Positions 1-8,894 of a DNA stretch of 51,771 nucleotides are shown here, one piece after another; positions within the stretch are counted from its first letter, which is position 1, and the number at the start of each line of letters is the position of its first letter. The stretch spans positions 1 through 51,771 of the forward strand of contig JADFFQ010000024.1 of assembly GCA_022568135.1 (NCBI GenBank), read 5' to 3'. A program made the translations under genes and the position numbers. The notes beneath the pieces were generated by a model. It made no database searches and was not told where the DNA came from. It saw only the letters and a program-made list of their open reading frames with translations. The stretch comes from Planctomycetota bacterium. GTDB lineage: Bacteria > Planctomycetota > Phycisphaerae > Phycisphaerales > SM1A02.

Positions 1-1245
1 GCATCGAGCTGTTGCCGTAACCTGGATAATCCGGGGCCACGAGGTGGAACTCATCCGCCAGTGCCGGCATGAGATTGCGGAACATGTGCGACGACGTCGG
101 AAAGCCGTGCAGCAACAGGACGGTCGGTGCGTCAGTAGGGCCGGCTTCACGGTAGAAGATGTCCAGGCCGTCGATCTTGATGGTCCGGTGGCGGACCTGA
201 GTGACCGCGACGGCTCCCGCCTCCAGTTCCAGGTAGGTCTTCTTGACGTTCCAAAGATGTAAGCCCTTCAGGACGGGCCGAAATGGTGCGAAAGGCGAGT
301 CCGCCGGTGGAAGGTAGGAGTCTGCCAGCGGCATGCTGGCCAGCGTCTGTTCCAGCGTTTGGCCGGAGCGGATCGCCCCCTGCACCGAGTTAATGTGCTC
401 GCTCAGATAACGAAGGTAGGTTTCCAAGATGTCCCGCGAGGCGATCGGGAAGTGCCCCCCAACAATCGTCTCGATATCGAGGCTCGCCGCAAGACGGGCG
501 ATCGTTTTCCGATAGGCCGGCGTGTTGCCCTCAATGGCCCAGGGTATGGTCCCAGCCCCGAGGACCAGGTTGCCCGTCCAGGCCACCCGCGCCTCCGGCA
601 CGTACACCACCGTGTCGCCGGGCGTGTTGCCGTGGCCGAAGTGATGCAGCTCAACCACACGACCGCCCAAGTCCAGCCGCAGGGATTCTTCGAACACCAC
701 ATCCGGCAAGCGAAGCCGCACGCCGGAGAACACCGCCGGGTCGCCGTCTACCGTCGCGAGTAGAAACTTTTTCTCAGCCTCGAAATTGCGCATAGCCTCG
801 GCCGTTTTCCGGTGCGCCACGATCTTCGTCTCGGCCGGGAAAGCGTAATTCCCAAAGGTGTGGTCTCCGTGGTAGTTGGTGTTGACCAAGTAGAGGATGG
901 GCTTATCGGTCACCTTGCGGATGGCCGCCTGTATCTGCCGGGCCATGGCGCCGTTGAAGTGGGCGTCGATCACCAACACCCCGCGCTCGCCCACGACGAA
1001 CCCGGCGTTGTCCACGGGCGGCTTGTTTGAAAGAAGCGCGTAGACCCCCGGGCCCAGCATCCTCGTTTCGAGCTGCACCCCCGTGGGGTTAAGAGGCGGC
1101 GGTAGCCACCCCTGGGGCGCCTCAAAGTCCCCAAACGATTGCTGTGCCGCCGCCGGCGGGGCAAAACCCATCACGGCCAGCGCCGCCAACGCGAGCAATG
1201 CCGTGACGGAGAGGTTTGAGCTGATTCTCGATTGAGTGGCTGCCA
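1..1245 (-). CDS. Secreted metallo-beta-lactamase-fold hydrolase fused to an alpha/beta hydrolase (3' end beyond window)
   Basis: This frame stays open from an ATG at 1245 to the left edge (415 codons). Residues 1-35 form a signal peptide ending near AAAQQ. Residues of about 50-320 are a metallo-beta-lactamase-fold domain with NTNYHGDH as the metal motif, GNTPGDTVV and a late GGH histidine. After [11 protein letters not shown] the frame continues into an alpha/beta hydrolase N-terminus with the oxyanion motif [13 protein letters not shown] and then [11 protein letters not shown]; the nucleophile lies beyond the window. A paralogue at 38432-39469 stops just at the fusion point, so the second domain is a real addition. 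A periplasmic or outer-membrane hydrolase is likely; the substrate is unknown. No RBS stands out: AAAGGAGTTT lies 8-17 bases upstream, which fits. Confidence 0.85.
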
Positions 1246-1421
1246 TTCCTAAACTCCTTTCCCTGCCAATTACTAATGGTTGGTGCAACTTATATTCAAC
1301 AACCCCGTATGGCCTATGACCCTCGGCGGTGCACGCCAGTATCGCTGCTAAGCAATGCAAACGCAACGTTTGGAGCGTCAGCCGTGGATTCGCGGTCCAG
1401 GTATACCCGACGAGATGATCG

Positions 1422-1510
1422 CGTATGGGTCCAATATTCAGCCCAACCGAAAAATCGCGCTGGGTCAAGAGGTTGGATTTGCCGACGGTGAGTCGTTTGT
1501 GGCCCGAATC
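1422..1510 (+). repeat. Dispersed repeat, copy A (inverted relative to copy B at 15663-15750)
   Basis: These 89 bases match the reverse complement of 15663-15750 at roughly 85 percent with one single-base indel. Both copies start CGTATGGGTCCAATA and end GTCGTTTGTGGCCCGAATC, and the flanking sequences are unrelated. Copy B has one open frame with VWVQYSAQ followed by a stretch ending SFVARI; in copy A the same two peptides lie in different frames, so A looks like a frameshifted relic if the element was ever coding. The surrounding 385-base gap (1246-1630) otherwise holds only the promoters of the divergent neighbours. Confidence 0.6.
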
Positions 1511-1579
1511 CCGGACCATCGTGAATCCAATCTGTTTTCAATACGAGATTTATAGCGCATGTGGAAAATCTTGATCTTT

Positions 1580-1621
1580 TGGAACAATCGTTCTTGACTG
1601 AGCGTTCCAAAGAGGTATATT
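1580..1621 (+). promoter_or_regulatory. TetR-gene promoter with two overlapping operator-like sites
   Basis: A sigma-70-like promoter is visible: TTGACT at 1594-1599, a 16-base spacer and TATATT at 1616-1621, placing the start of transcription within a few bases of the ATG at 1631. Two sites related to the palindrome at 2236 overlap it: TGGAACAATCGTTCTT (1580-1595) and TTGACTGAGCGTTCCA (1594-1609). The arrangement fits autorepression by the downstream TetR-type protein; that is inference. Confidence 0.55.
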
Positions 1622-1630
1622 GGAGACATC

Positions 1631-2212
1631 ATGGTTGGACGCCCCAAGGAATTCGATGAGCAAGAGGCCCTGGAGCGGGCGATGGAGGTCTTCTGGACCT
1701 ACGGGTACGAGGCCACAAGCGTCCAGGACCTGCTCGATGCCATGGGCATCCACCGCGGGAGCATGTACGACACGTTTGGCGACAAGCACGCTCTGTTCAC
1801 CGCGGCGATCAATCATTACGGCCGCACCATCACTCAGTCCGTCGAGGATACGCTGGATGGGCGTGGATCGCCGCTCGGCAATATCCGCAAGCTCTTGGGC
1901 CGCATGGCGGCTCCGGCGGCCGACGGCCAATGCCGCGGATGCTTGGCTACCAATACCGTGATCGAGCTGGCTCCGCATGACCCGGAGGTGGCGGAGGCGG
2001 TAAAGGCGCTGCTTCGGAGGGTGGAGAAGGCATTCCACCGGACTCTGGAGCGGGCAGTGGAGTCCGGCGAGCTTTCCACAGACGCCAACCCCCGGGCCCT
2101 GGCCCGCTTCCTGAGCTGCACCCTCCAAGGCCTCGTCGTCATGGGCAAAGCGTCGGCCGGCCGGTCAACGATCAAGGACATCCTCAACGTCACGCTGTCC
2201 GCCGTGGCCTGA
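1631..2212 (+). CDS. TetR/AcrR-family transcriptional regulator
   Basis: A 193-residue protein with an N-terminal TetR helix-turn-helix: residues 5-50 include EALERAMEVFWTYGYEATSV, then DLLDAMGIHRGSMYDTFGDKHAL, the typical recognition-helix stretch ending in Y-x-x-F-G-x-K. The C-terminal half is the ligand-binding and dimerisation part, with cysteines in DGQCRGC that could matter for sensing electrophiles or oxidants (inference). Length is normal for the family. The ATG follows GGAGACATC. It lies directly upstream of a redox operon whose promoter region carries a palindrome that is also found, degenerate, at this gene's own promoter, so it probably represses both. Confidence 0.9.
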   Translation: MVGRPKEFDEQEALERAMEVFWTYGYEATSVQDLLDAMGIHRGSMYDTFGDKHALFTAAINHYGRTITQSVEDTLDGRGSPLGNIRKLLGRMAAPAADGQCRGCLATNTVIELAPHDPEVAEAVKALLRRVEKAFHRTLERAVESGELSTDANPRALARFLSCTLQGLVVMGKASAGRSTIKDILNVTLSAVA

Positions 2213-2224
2213 CGCGAAAATTTT

Positions 2225-2251
2225 TTGACACTTTATGGAATGAATGTTCCA
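2225..2251 (+). promoter_or_regulatory. Operon promoter -35 box with palindromic operator TGGAATGAATGTTCCA
   Basis: TTGACA at 2225-2230 is followed five bases later by TGGAATGAATGTTCCA (2236-2251), which has inverted TGGAA/TTCCA arms and would cover the promoter spacer and the -10 position. No good -10 hexamer is visible. Nearly the same sequence occurs at 14368-14383. It is the likely binding site of the adjacent TetR-type regulator (inference from position and recurrence). Confidence 0.6.
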
Positions 2252-2299
2252 GAAGTCGAATTCAGTCATAGGGACGACTCACAAAGCAGGAACCAAACA

Positions 2300-3499
2300 A
2301 TGCTCACCACAACAGACAGAAATGCGGTACTGATCACTGAGGCGTCAAGCGGCAGAGGCCTGGGCCTCGCTGTCCGCGGATCTGCAGTATCAACCCTCAC
2401 CACACAGGGAACCTTCGGCGCAGGCGAACCGACCATCGCCCCCCTCTCGCGCAATGGAACCCTCAATCACGGACTTGACTCCGAGGCAACGTGGCAGGGG
2501 GAAGGTGAAGGCGATGAGCGGATCGCAATTCTCTATGAAAATCGCCAATGGATGGAGGGACTGTTTCGCGAGCTGGATTTCCGCGGCCTTCCCTACCACG
2601 AGATCAACCTCGACGACGCCGCATTCTCTTTAGACACCCCGGACGACTACCCATTGGTTATCAACCGGGTCAGCCCCAGCTCATACCTTCGCGGCCACGG
2701 CTCGGCGATTCGGCTGGCCACGGGCTGGCTGGAGACGCTCGAGCGCTCCGGCAAGCGCGTGATCAATGGCGCCGCGTCATTCAAGGTCGAGACCAGCAAG
2801 ATGGCCCAACACCTGCTGATTCGCAGCCTTGGCTTGCGGGCGCCGAAGACGGCCGTCTTCAACAATCGGGGAGCGGTCCGATCGCTGGTCCACCGCTTTC
2901 CATTTCCCGCCATCCTCAAGCCCGATACCGGAGGCAGCGGCGCATACGTTCGCTACGTTCCGAGCCCTGAGTACCTCGACCATTTGCTCAGAAACGAAGA
3001 CGAGCTGTTCGGACCAGATCACGTTCTGCTCCTTCAGGAGTTCATCACCCCGGCCGACGGGACCATCGTCCGCACCGAGTTCGTGGACGGGGAGCTTCTC
3101 TTCGCCCTGAGAGTGCGGCCGGTGAACACCTTCAATCTGTGCCCTGCTGACGGCTGTGAGCGCCCGCCCGCCGGCCAATCCGAGGGAGACGGTGAGCCTG
3201 CGGTGGACTTTGAGCACTATTCCGACATTCCTGCTGCTGCCGTTGCCGAGGCCCGCGAGATCGTTCACAAGGCGCAGCTCGACGTTGGTGGGGTGGAGTA
3301 CATCGAGTCTTCCGATGGTCATCGCTACTTCTACGACATCAACGCGCCCTCCGTCTATCGCCCCGATATCGTCGAGGCGTCCGGAGTCGACGCCATGACC
3401 AAGTTCGTCGATTTCATCGACCGCGAGTACCGCAAGGAGCAACGCAAGCGAACGGAATGCCTCGGCACGGTCGGCAGCGGCTTGAGGCTGACAGGATAG
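2300..3499 (+). CDS. ATP-grasp (RimK-like) ligase with an SDR-like N-terminal stub
   Basis: The ATG at 2300 is preceded by AGGA nine bases upstream; an earlier in-frame start at 2225 would put the operator inside the gene and is unlikely. The 399-residue product has an ATP-grasp fold from about residue 70: VINRVSPSSYLRG, a nucleotide-binding stretch FPAILKPDTGGSGAYV, LLLQEFITPADGT, and a metal-binding end YFYDINAPS. Such enzymes join an acid to an amine using ATP; the substrate is not evident. Residues 9-22, AVLITEASSGRGLG, look like a mutated short-chain dehydrogenase start (normally xVLITGASSGIG), suggesting that the gene was spliced onto the 5' end of an SDR gene. First gene of the TetR-linked operon. 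Confidence 0.75.
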   Translation: MLTTTDRNAVLITEASSGRGLGLAVRGSAVSTLTTQGTFGAGEPTIAPLSRNGTLNHGLDSEATWQGEGEGDERIAILYENRQWMEGLFRELDFRGLPYHEINLDDAAFSLDTPDDYPLVINRVSPSSYLRGHGSAIRLATGWLETLERSGKRVINGAASFKVETSKMAQHLLIRSLGLRAPKTAVFNNRGAVRSLVHRFPFPAILKPDTGGSGAYVRYVPSPEYLDHLLRNEDELFGPDHVLLLQEFITPADGTIVRTEFVDGELLFALRVRPVNTFNLCPADGCERPPAGQSEGDGEPAVDFEHYSDIPAAAVAEAREIVHKAQLDVGGVEYIESSDGHRYFYDINAPSVYRPDIVEASGVDAMTKFVDFIDREYRKEQRKRTECLGTVGSGLRLTG

Positions 3500-3568
3500 G
3501 ACTGGTGTATCGCAAATAGTGGAAGTCGTTCACAAAACCTCAACCCCGTTTCTTGAAAGGAACACCTG

Positions 3569-3976
3569 ATGTCAACTACCTGCTCCACCACAACGGAAAC
3601 TGAAGTGTCAAAGTCCGCGGACAACCAAATGAATATTGACGCAATTTCATCCGTCATCCAGACTTATGTCCAAGGCGGACGCAAGGGCGATGCGGCGATT
3701 ATGAAACCCGCGTTCCGCGAAGACGCCACGATCCATGGGTATCTGGGCGGCGACCTGCTTGCTGGATCAATCTCCATTCTGTTCGACTGGGTGGCCGAAA
3801 GCCCGGCCGCCCCGGATCTGGAGGCCACAATCGTCAACATTGATCTCGCGGACACCGTCGCCACCGCGCGGGTTGAGATCATCGGCTGGCTCGGCCACCG
3901 CTTCACGGATCAGTTCACGCTGTTGAAGGAAAACGGCGCATGGACAATCACATCCAAAGTGTTTCACACCCATTAA
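3569..3976 (+). CDS. NTF2-like (SnoaL/lumazine-binding-like) protein
   Basis: A 135-residue protein preceded by AAGGAACACCTG. Residues 20-134 have the pattern of NTF2-fold proteins: a helix around ISSVIQTYVQGGRKGDAAIMKPAFREDATIHGY, then beta strands ending WTITSKVFHTH. The family includes putative lumazine-binding proteins and small cone-shaped isomerase or hydrolase folds; no catalytic residue can be assigned. It sits 69 bases after the ATP-grasp gene and 48 before an SDR gene, inside the TetR-linked operon. Probably cytoplasmic, as no signal peptide is visible. Confidence 0.7.
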   Translation: MSTTCSTTTETEVSKSADNQMNIDAISSVIQTYVQGGRKGDAAIMKPAFREDATIHGYLGGDLLAGSISILFDWVAESPAAPDLEATIVNIDLADTVATARVEIIGWLGHRFTDQFTLLKENGAWTITSKVFHTH

Positions 3977-4024
3977 CGAATGACCTCATATTCACTACCA
4001 AGACCAAACGAATGGAGACAAACC

Positions 4025-4906
4025 ATGATTAAGACCATCCTCATCACCGGCGCATCGACTGGGTTCGGCCGCGACACCGCCGAAACTCTAGCCCGCGCTG
4101 GGCACAACGTGTTTGCCTCGATGCGTGATCCCAAAGCCAAAAACCGTTTACATGCGGACGCACTCCTAGTCCAAGACATCGAAGTCGTCGAGCTCGATGT
4201 CACCGATACCCAATCGGTTGATCGAGCTGTCGCCGCAGTTATCGCCAAGGCAGGTCGCATCGATGTCCTGATCAACAATGCCGGCGTCTTAGCGGCCGGC
4301 GTGTCGGAAGCGTTCACGCCCGAGCAGGCGACCTCGCTGTTTGACGTCAACGTCATCGGCCTACTTCGGGTGACGCGTGCGGTATTGCCGGACCTCCGTC
4401 GCCACAATGACGGCCTGATCATCAACGTTGGCTCGATCCTCGGTCGTGTTACCTTCCCTTTCTTCGGAATTTATGGTGCGAGTAAATTTGCGGTCGAGGC
4501 TCTGACTGACAGTTTGCGCCACGAAGTCTCACAGCTCGGAATCGACGTGGCTCTTGTGCAACCCAGCGCTTATCCCACGCAGCTGTTTGCCAGCGCGACT
4601 CGGCCAGTGGACCTAGGGCGGGTGGCGGAGTACGGCTCAGTGGGAGAGATCCCCGATGCCATGTTCCAACAATTCGATTCCATGCTGTCAGCACCTGGCG
4701 CACCGGACCCTCACGATATCGCCGAAGCAATCGCCAAGCTGATCGTCACTCCCAAGGGCGACCGACCAGCGCGCACCGTGGTGGGCGCCAGCTATGGCGC
4801 CGACACACTGAACGACGCTACTGAACCAGTTCAGGCGAGCGTGCTCCAGGCGCTTGGTCTCAGCTATCTTGCGACAGTTACGAGCGCACTCAAGAAGAGC
4901 GCGTGA
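4025..4906 (+). CDS. Short-chain dehydrogenase/reductase, complete catalytic triad
   Basis: ATG 4025 follows GGAGACAAACC and gives 293 residues, starting directly with the Rossmann motif ILITGASTGFG. Further SDR landmarks are DVLINNAGVL (structural NAG), VGSILG with the catalytic Ser, and YGASK with the catalytic Tyr and Lys. Length, and a C-terminal extension after the core, fit classical SDRs acting on NAD(P)H and a carbonyl or alcohol substrate; the substrate is unknown. It is co-directional with its neighbours and probably works with the AhpD-like and thioredoxin genes downstream in removing reactive carbonyls or quinones (inference). Confidence 0.88.
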   Translation: MIKTILITGASTGFGRDTAETLARAGHNVFASMRDPKAKNRLHADALLVQDIEVVELDVTDTQSVDRAVAAVIAKAGRIDVLINNAGVLAAGVSEAFTPEQATSLFDVNVIGLLRVTRAVLPDLRRHNDGLIINVGSILGRVTFPFFGIYGASKFAVEALTDSLRHEVSQLGIDVALVQPSAYPTQLFASATRPVDLGRVAEYGSVGEIPDAMFQQFDSMLSAPGAPDPHDIAEAIAKLIVTPKGDRPARTVVGASYGADTLNDATEPVQASVLQALGLSYLATVTSALKKSA

Positions 4907-5010
4907 TCCCGCGCGCCGGGGTTTCGCCAGAGTTCTGGAAGATCCGTTTTACAACACTGGCCAAACGTAGCCATGAACTTGACATAGACAATCAACCAAG
5001 GAGATCAACC

Positions 5011-5562
5011 ATGCCTCGAATCAACCCCATCAATCCCGCCAAGGCTGACAGCAGGGCAACCGCTCTTCTCGATGGTGTGCAAAGGAAGCTCGGAATGACC
5101 CCGAACCTGATGCGCACAATGGCCCAATCGCCGGCCGTACTGGACGCCTATCTCGGCTTCGGTAAAGCGCTTGGAGGTGCAAGCCTCAGCCCTCAGCTTC
5201 GTGAGCAGATCGCCCTAGCCGTGGCGGGTGAGAACTCCTGCGGCTATTGCGCATCAGCCCACACCGCCCTGGGCAGGAAGCTCGGCCTCGATGATGACGA
5301 GCTCAGCGCCAACCTCAACTCCCTCAGTCGGGATTCCAAGACCCAAGCGGCGCTCGACTTCGCTCAGCGGATCGTCGTCAAACGCGGCTGGGTCAGCGAC
5401 GACGACCTGCAGCGCGTGCGAGATGCAGGATACACCGACGGAGCTATCGCGGAGCTTGTGGCGACGGTGGCGCTGAGCCTCTTTTCCAACTACTTCAACC
5501 ACGTTGCACAGACGGAGGTGGACTTCCCACGCGTGCAAGTCCGCCAGCCGACCGCAGCCTGA
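5011..5562 (+). CDS. AhpD-like carboxymuconolactone decarboxylase-family protein
   Basis: The ATG at 5011 has AAGGAGATCAACC directly upstream and yields 183 residues. The core CMD/AhpD motif is SCGYCASAHT near residue 75: the CxxC pair followed by the histidine used in alkylhydroperoxidase chemistry. Residues before it (LREQIALAVAGEN) and after it (ALDFAQRIVVKRG) fit the all-helical AhpD fold. Such proteins reduce peroxides or act as disulfide reductants. The gene lies between two SDR genes in the TetR-linked operon, a setting common for oxidant- or electrophile-induced operons. Confidence 0.85.
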   Translation: MPRINPINPAKADSRATALLDGVQRKLGMTPNLMRTMAQSPAVLDAYLGFGKALGGASLSPQLREQIALAVAGENSCGYCASAHTALGRKLGLDDDELSANLNSLSRDSKTQAALDFAQRIVVKRGWVSDDDLQRVRDAGYTDGAIAELVATVALSLFSNYFNHVAQTEVDFPRVQVRQPTAA

Positions 5563-5655
5563 CGTCTCCTCACTCGGCCCGTGGAACCTAGCCGGTTCCT
5601 CGGGCTGTTCTCCATCTCGAAGTCAGAACGCATTCAACACACAAGGAGTAGAACA

Positions 5656-6444
5656 ATGAACGACGCCACTACCCCAAAGACCATCATCGTTACCGGTGCT
5701 GGCAGCGGCATAGGCTACGCTGTCTCCAAAGCCTTCCTTGATCGCGGCGACAACGTCGTGCTGAACGGGCGCACCGAAACGAAGCTGCAAGATGCCGCTC
5801 AACAGCTCGGGCATGCGGACCAGATCGCGATTGCACCCGGTGACATCACACAGGCCCAGGCCGGCCAACTGCTCGTGGATACCGCGGTTGAACGGTTCGG
5901 CCGACTCGACGTGCTTTTCAACAACGCGGGAATCTTTGAGGCCAAGCCATTCACCGACTACAGCGCCGATGAGTTGAATGGGTACCTGGGCTATCTTCGC
6001 GGCACGTTTCTCGGATCGCAGGCGGCGGTCCAGCAGATGCGGCGAAACGAGGGCGGGGCGATCATCAACATCACGACGATCCTCGCACTCAACGGCGTCA
6101 AGGCGATTCCCTCCAGCGCGCCGATAGCAGCCAAAGGAGGCATCAACGCGCTCACCAAGAGTCTGGCTATTGAGCTGGCGCCGGACAATATCCGTGTGAA
6201 TGCGGTGGCACCTGGGATCGTCCCCACGCCGCTCTACGGCGAGTTGAGCGACGAGCAGCGGGTAGCGCTCCACGCGATGCAGCCGCTGGGTCGCTACGGC
6301 GATGTGAGCGATATCGCCGACGCCGTACTCTACCTCGCCGATGCCTCGTGGGTCACCGGCGTGATTCTACCGGTGGATGGCGGTGTTGCGGCCGGTGGAG
6401 ACGGAACAGCCGGCGCCGCGGCCGAGACCACGGTCGGAGAGTAG
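5656..6444 (+). CDS. Short-chain dehydrogenase-like protein lacking the catalytic tyrosine
   Basis: ATG 5656 is preceded by AAGGAGTAGAACA; the product has 262 residues. The nucleotide-binding part is intact (IIVTGAGSGIGYA, DVLFNNAGIF, NAVAPGIV, and the C-terminal WVTGVILPVDGG). In the active site the usual Y-x-x-x-K reads PIAAK: proline replaces tyrosine, confirmed in the codons CCG ATA GCA GCC AAA. The catalytic serine position reads NITTI, with threonine. It may bind NAD(P) but should not do standard SDR catalysis, so it could be a binding or regulatory homologue, or use other residues. Co-directional with the AhpD-like gene 93 bases upstream. Confidence 0.85.
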   Translation: MNDATTPKTIIVTGAGSGIGYAVSKAFLDRGDNVVLNGRTETKLQDAAQQLGHADQIAIAPGDITQAQAGQLLVDTAVERFGRLDVLFNNAGIFEAKPFTDYSADELNGYLGYLRGTFLGSQAAVQQMRRNEGGAIINITTILALNGVKAIPSSAPIAAKGGINALTKSLAIELAPDNIRVNAVAPGIVPTPLYGELSDEQRVALHAMQPLGRYGDVSDIADAVLYLADASWVTGVILPVDGGVAAGGDGTAGAAAETTVGE

Positions 6445-6540
6445 CCTGCGGGTTGTCGTCGTGAGGCGCAGACGGCCGTTTCGAATCGTGGATCCGCGCG
6501 AAATCAGGAATTCGAGCAGTTGCCAACCGGATATCGAACG

Positions 6541-7189
<649 letters not shown>

Positions 7190-7200
<11 letters not shown>

Positions 7201-7522
7201 GAATGTTCTGGAATTCACTGATGACAACTTCAAGCAGGAAGTGCTCTCGTCGGACAAGCCCGTGCTTGTGGATTTCTGGGCCGACTGGTGCCAGCCGTGC
7301 CACATGATCGCGCCCACGATCGACGAGCTGGCCGAGGACTACGCCGGCCGGGTCAAGGTCGGCAAGGTGGACACCGACGCCAATCACGAGGTCTCATTGG
7401 AGCTGGAGATCAGCTCCATCCCCACCGTCATGCTCTTCAAGGACGGCGAGATGGTCCGCAAGTTCGTAGGCGTCACCGCCAAGCAGCAGTTCACCTCCGA
7501 GCTGGACGCGCTCCTCGCCTGA
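7190..7522 (+). CDS. Thioredoxin
   Basis: A 110-residue thioredoxin of normal length. The active site is WADWCQPCHMIAP; the usual glycine of CGPC is glutamine here (CQPC), which should shift the redox potential. The cis-proline (SIPTVMLF) and FKDGE turn are conserved. There is no signal peptide, so it is cytoplasmic. AAAAGGAGCTTCATC precedes the ATG, and the gene overlaps the PNPOx-like gene by 11 bases. It may recycle the CxxC of the AhpD-like protein encoded upstream (inference). Confidence 0.93.
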
Positions 7523-7605
7523 GACCGGCCCAGTGGTGTCATTGAACGGATAAGGAATATGATCTCTTCACTAAGCCCGCATTCGCCGCATGAGGGAGGA
7601 TCACG

Positions 7606-8628
7606 ATGAACAACAACCCACTTCGTGGCTTGCGACGTATTCAAGCTGATTCCAACGACTCGAACCATCTACATTCTTTTGAACCGGATCAACCAATCCG
7701 TCACGACGCAGAACTGCTCGACGCCTATTCACGAGCGGTCGTTGGCGTCGTGGAAAAGGTTTCACCCGCGGTCATTGGCATTCAACCGCGTGGAAATCAG
7801 CAGCGCCGGGGATCTGGGTCGGGGTTTCTGATCACACCTGATGGATACGCACTGACCAACAGCCATGTCGTCCACGGACGAGAGATTGTGTCGGCAAGGA
7901 CGACCGACGGCGACCGCCTCGACGCGGAACTGATAGGCGATGATCCGGCGACCGACTTGGCGCTCATCCGGCTCGCCGCACGCGATTTGCCAGTGGCCGC
8001 GCTAGGCGATTCAGACACGTTGCGCGTCGGACAGCTCGTTATTGCCATGGGCGATCCGCTCGGCCTTCACTCGACCGTCTCCGCTGGTGTCATTGGGGCA
8101 CTCGGCCGCAGCATGCGCGGGCGAGAAGGCCGGCTGATCGATAACATCGTTCAACACTCAGCCCCGCTGAATCCAGGGAACTCGGGCGGGCCGCTCGTCA
8201 ATTCGCACGGCCGAGTAATCGGGATCAACACGGCCATCATCGCATTGGCACAAGGGCTCGGATTTGCGATTCCGGCAAACACAGCCAAGTGGGTTGTCGG
8301 CGAGTTACTCAGCCACGGTCGAGTTCGTCGGCCTTATCTCGGCATTACCGCGACGGTCATTCCGATTCCACGATATCGTGTCCGAGAGCTCGACCTACTC
8401 AGCGACCGCGCCGTTGAAGTCGTGGCAATAGAACCGGGTGGTCCGGCATCCGCGGGCGGAATCTTGCCCGGTGACCTGATCGTCGCCGTCAATGAGCGCA
8501 TCGTGACAAGCGTGGATGACGTACATCGGCTTATCAGCGATTTTAAGAACCACCCCCTGCTCACGCTGACAATTGTTCGCGGAAAGCGCAAACTGGATAT
8601 CGACGTTCGACTAATCATTTTAGATTAA
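7606..8628 (+). CDS. HtrA/DegP-type serine protease with one PDZ domain, no signal peptide
   Basis: A 340-residue trypsin-fold protease. The triad is visible: His in LTNSHVV, Asp in DPATDLALI and Ser in NPGNSGGP. A single PDZ domain follows (about residues 245-335, including PGGPASAGGILPGDLIVAVN). Most HtrA proteins are exported, but this N-terminus (MNNNPLRGLRRIQ) shows neither a signal peptide nor a membrane anchor, so it is probably cytoplasmic or leaderless. It follows the thioredoxin gene by 83 bases and starts after GGAGGATCACG. It could be the last gene of the TetR-linked operon or transcribed alone. Confidence 0.9.
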   Translation: MNNNPLRGLRRIQADSNDSNHLHSFEPDQPIRHDAELLDAYSRAVVGVVEKVSPAVIGIQPRGNQQRRGSGSGFLITPDGYALTNSHVVHGREIVSARTTDGDRLDAELIGDDPATDLALIRLAARDLPVAALGDSDTLRVGQLVIAMGDPLGLHSTVSAGVIGALGRSMRGREGRLIDNIVQHSAPLNPGNSGGPLVNSHGRVIGINTAIIALAQGLGFAIPANTAKWVVGELLSHGRVRRPYLGITATVIPIPRYRVRELDLLSDRAVEVVAIEPGGPASAGGILPGDLIVAVNERIVTSVDDVHRLISDFKNHPLLTLTIVRGKRKLDIDVRLIILD

Positions 8629-8894
8629 CCGCTCTTGAATTCTCCGTCGCCGTTGTATCGGCCCGGATTTCCCAGATGACCTCGGCGTTCTTGAACAACC
8701 GACATGGTGTTCACCCTGTAGATTGCGATGAGTCTGCGCCTCGAAGCACCGAATGAGCGAGGAACCCAATGGGTGAAGTACGCAGCGACGCGTTGCGGGT
8801 ACACTTGTGCTCGGCAAGCTCGGTGGTGGAGCCGGGTGAAAGTCAAATGGGAATTGTCGGCTAATCAGACTGCGGAAAGGCGGAGTACCGAATC

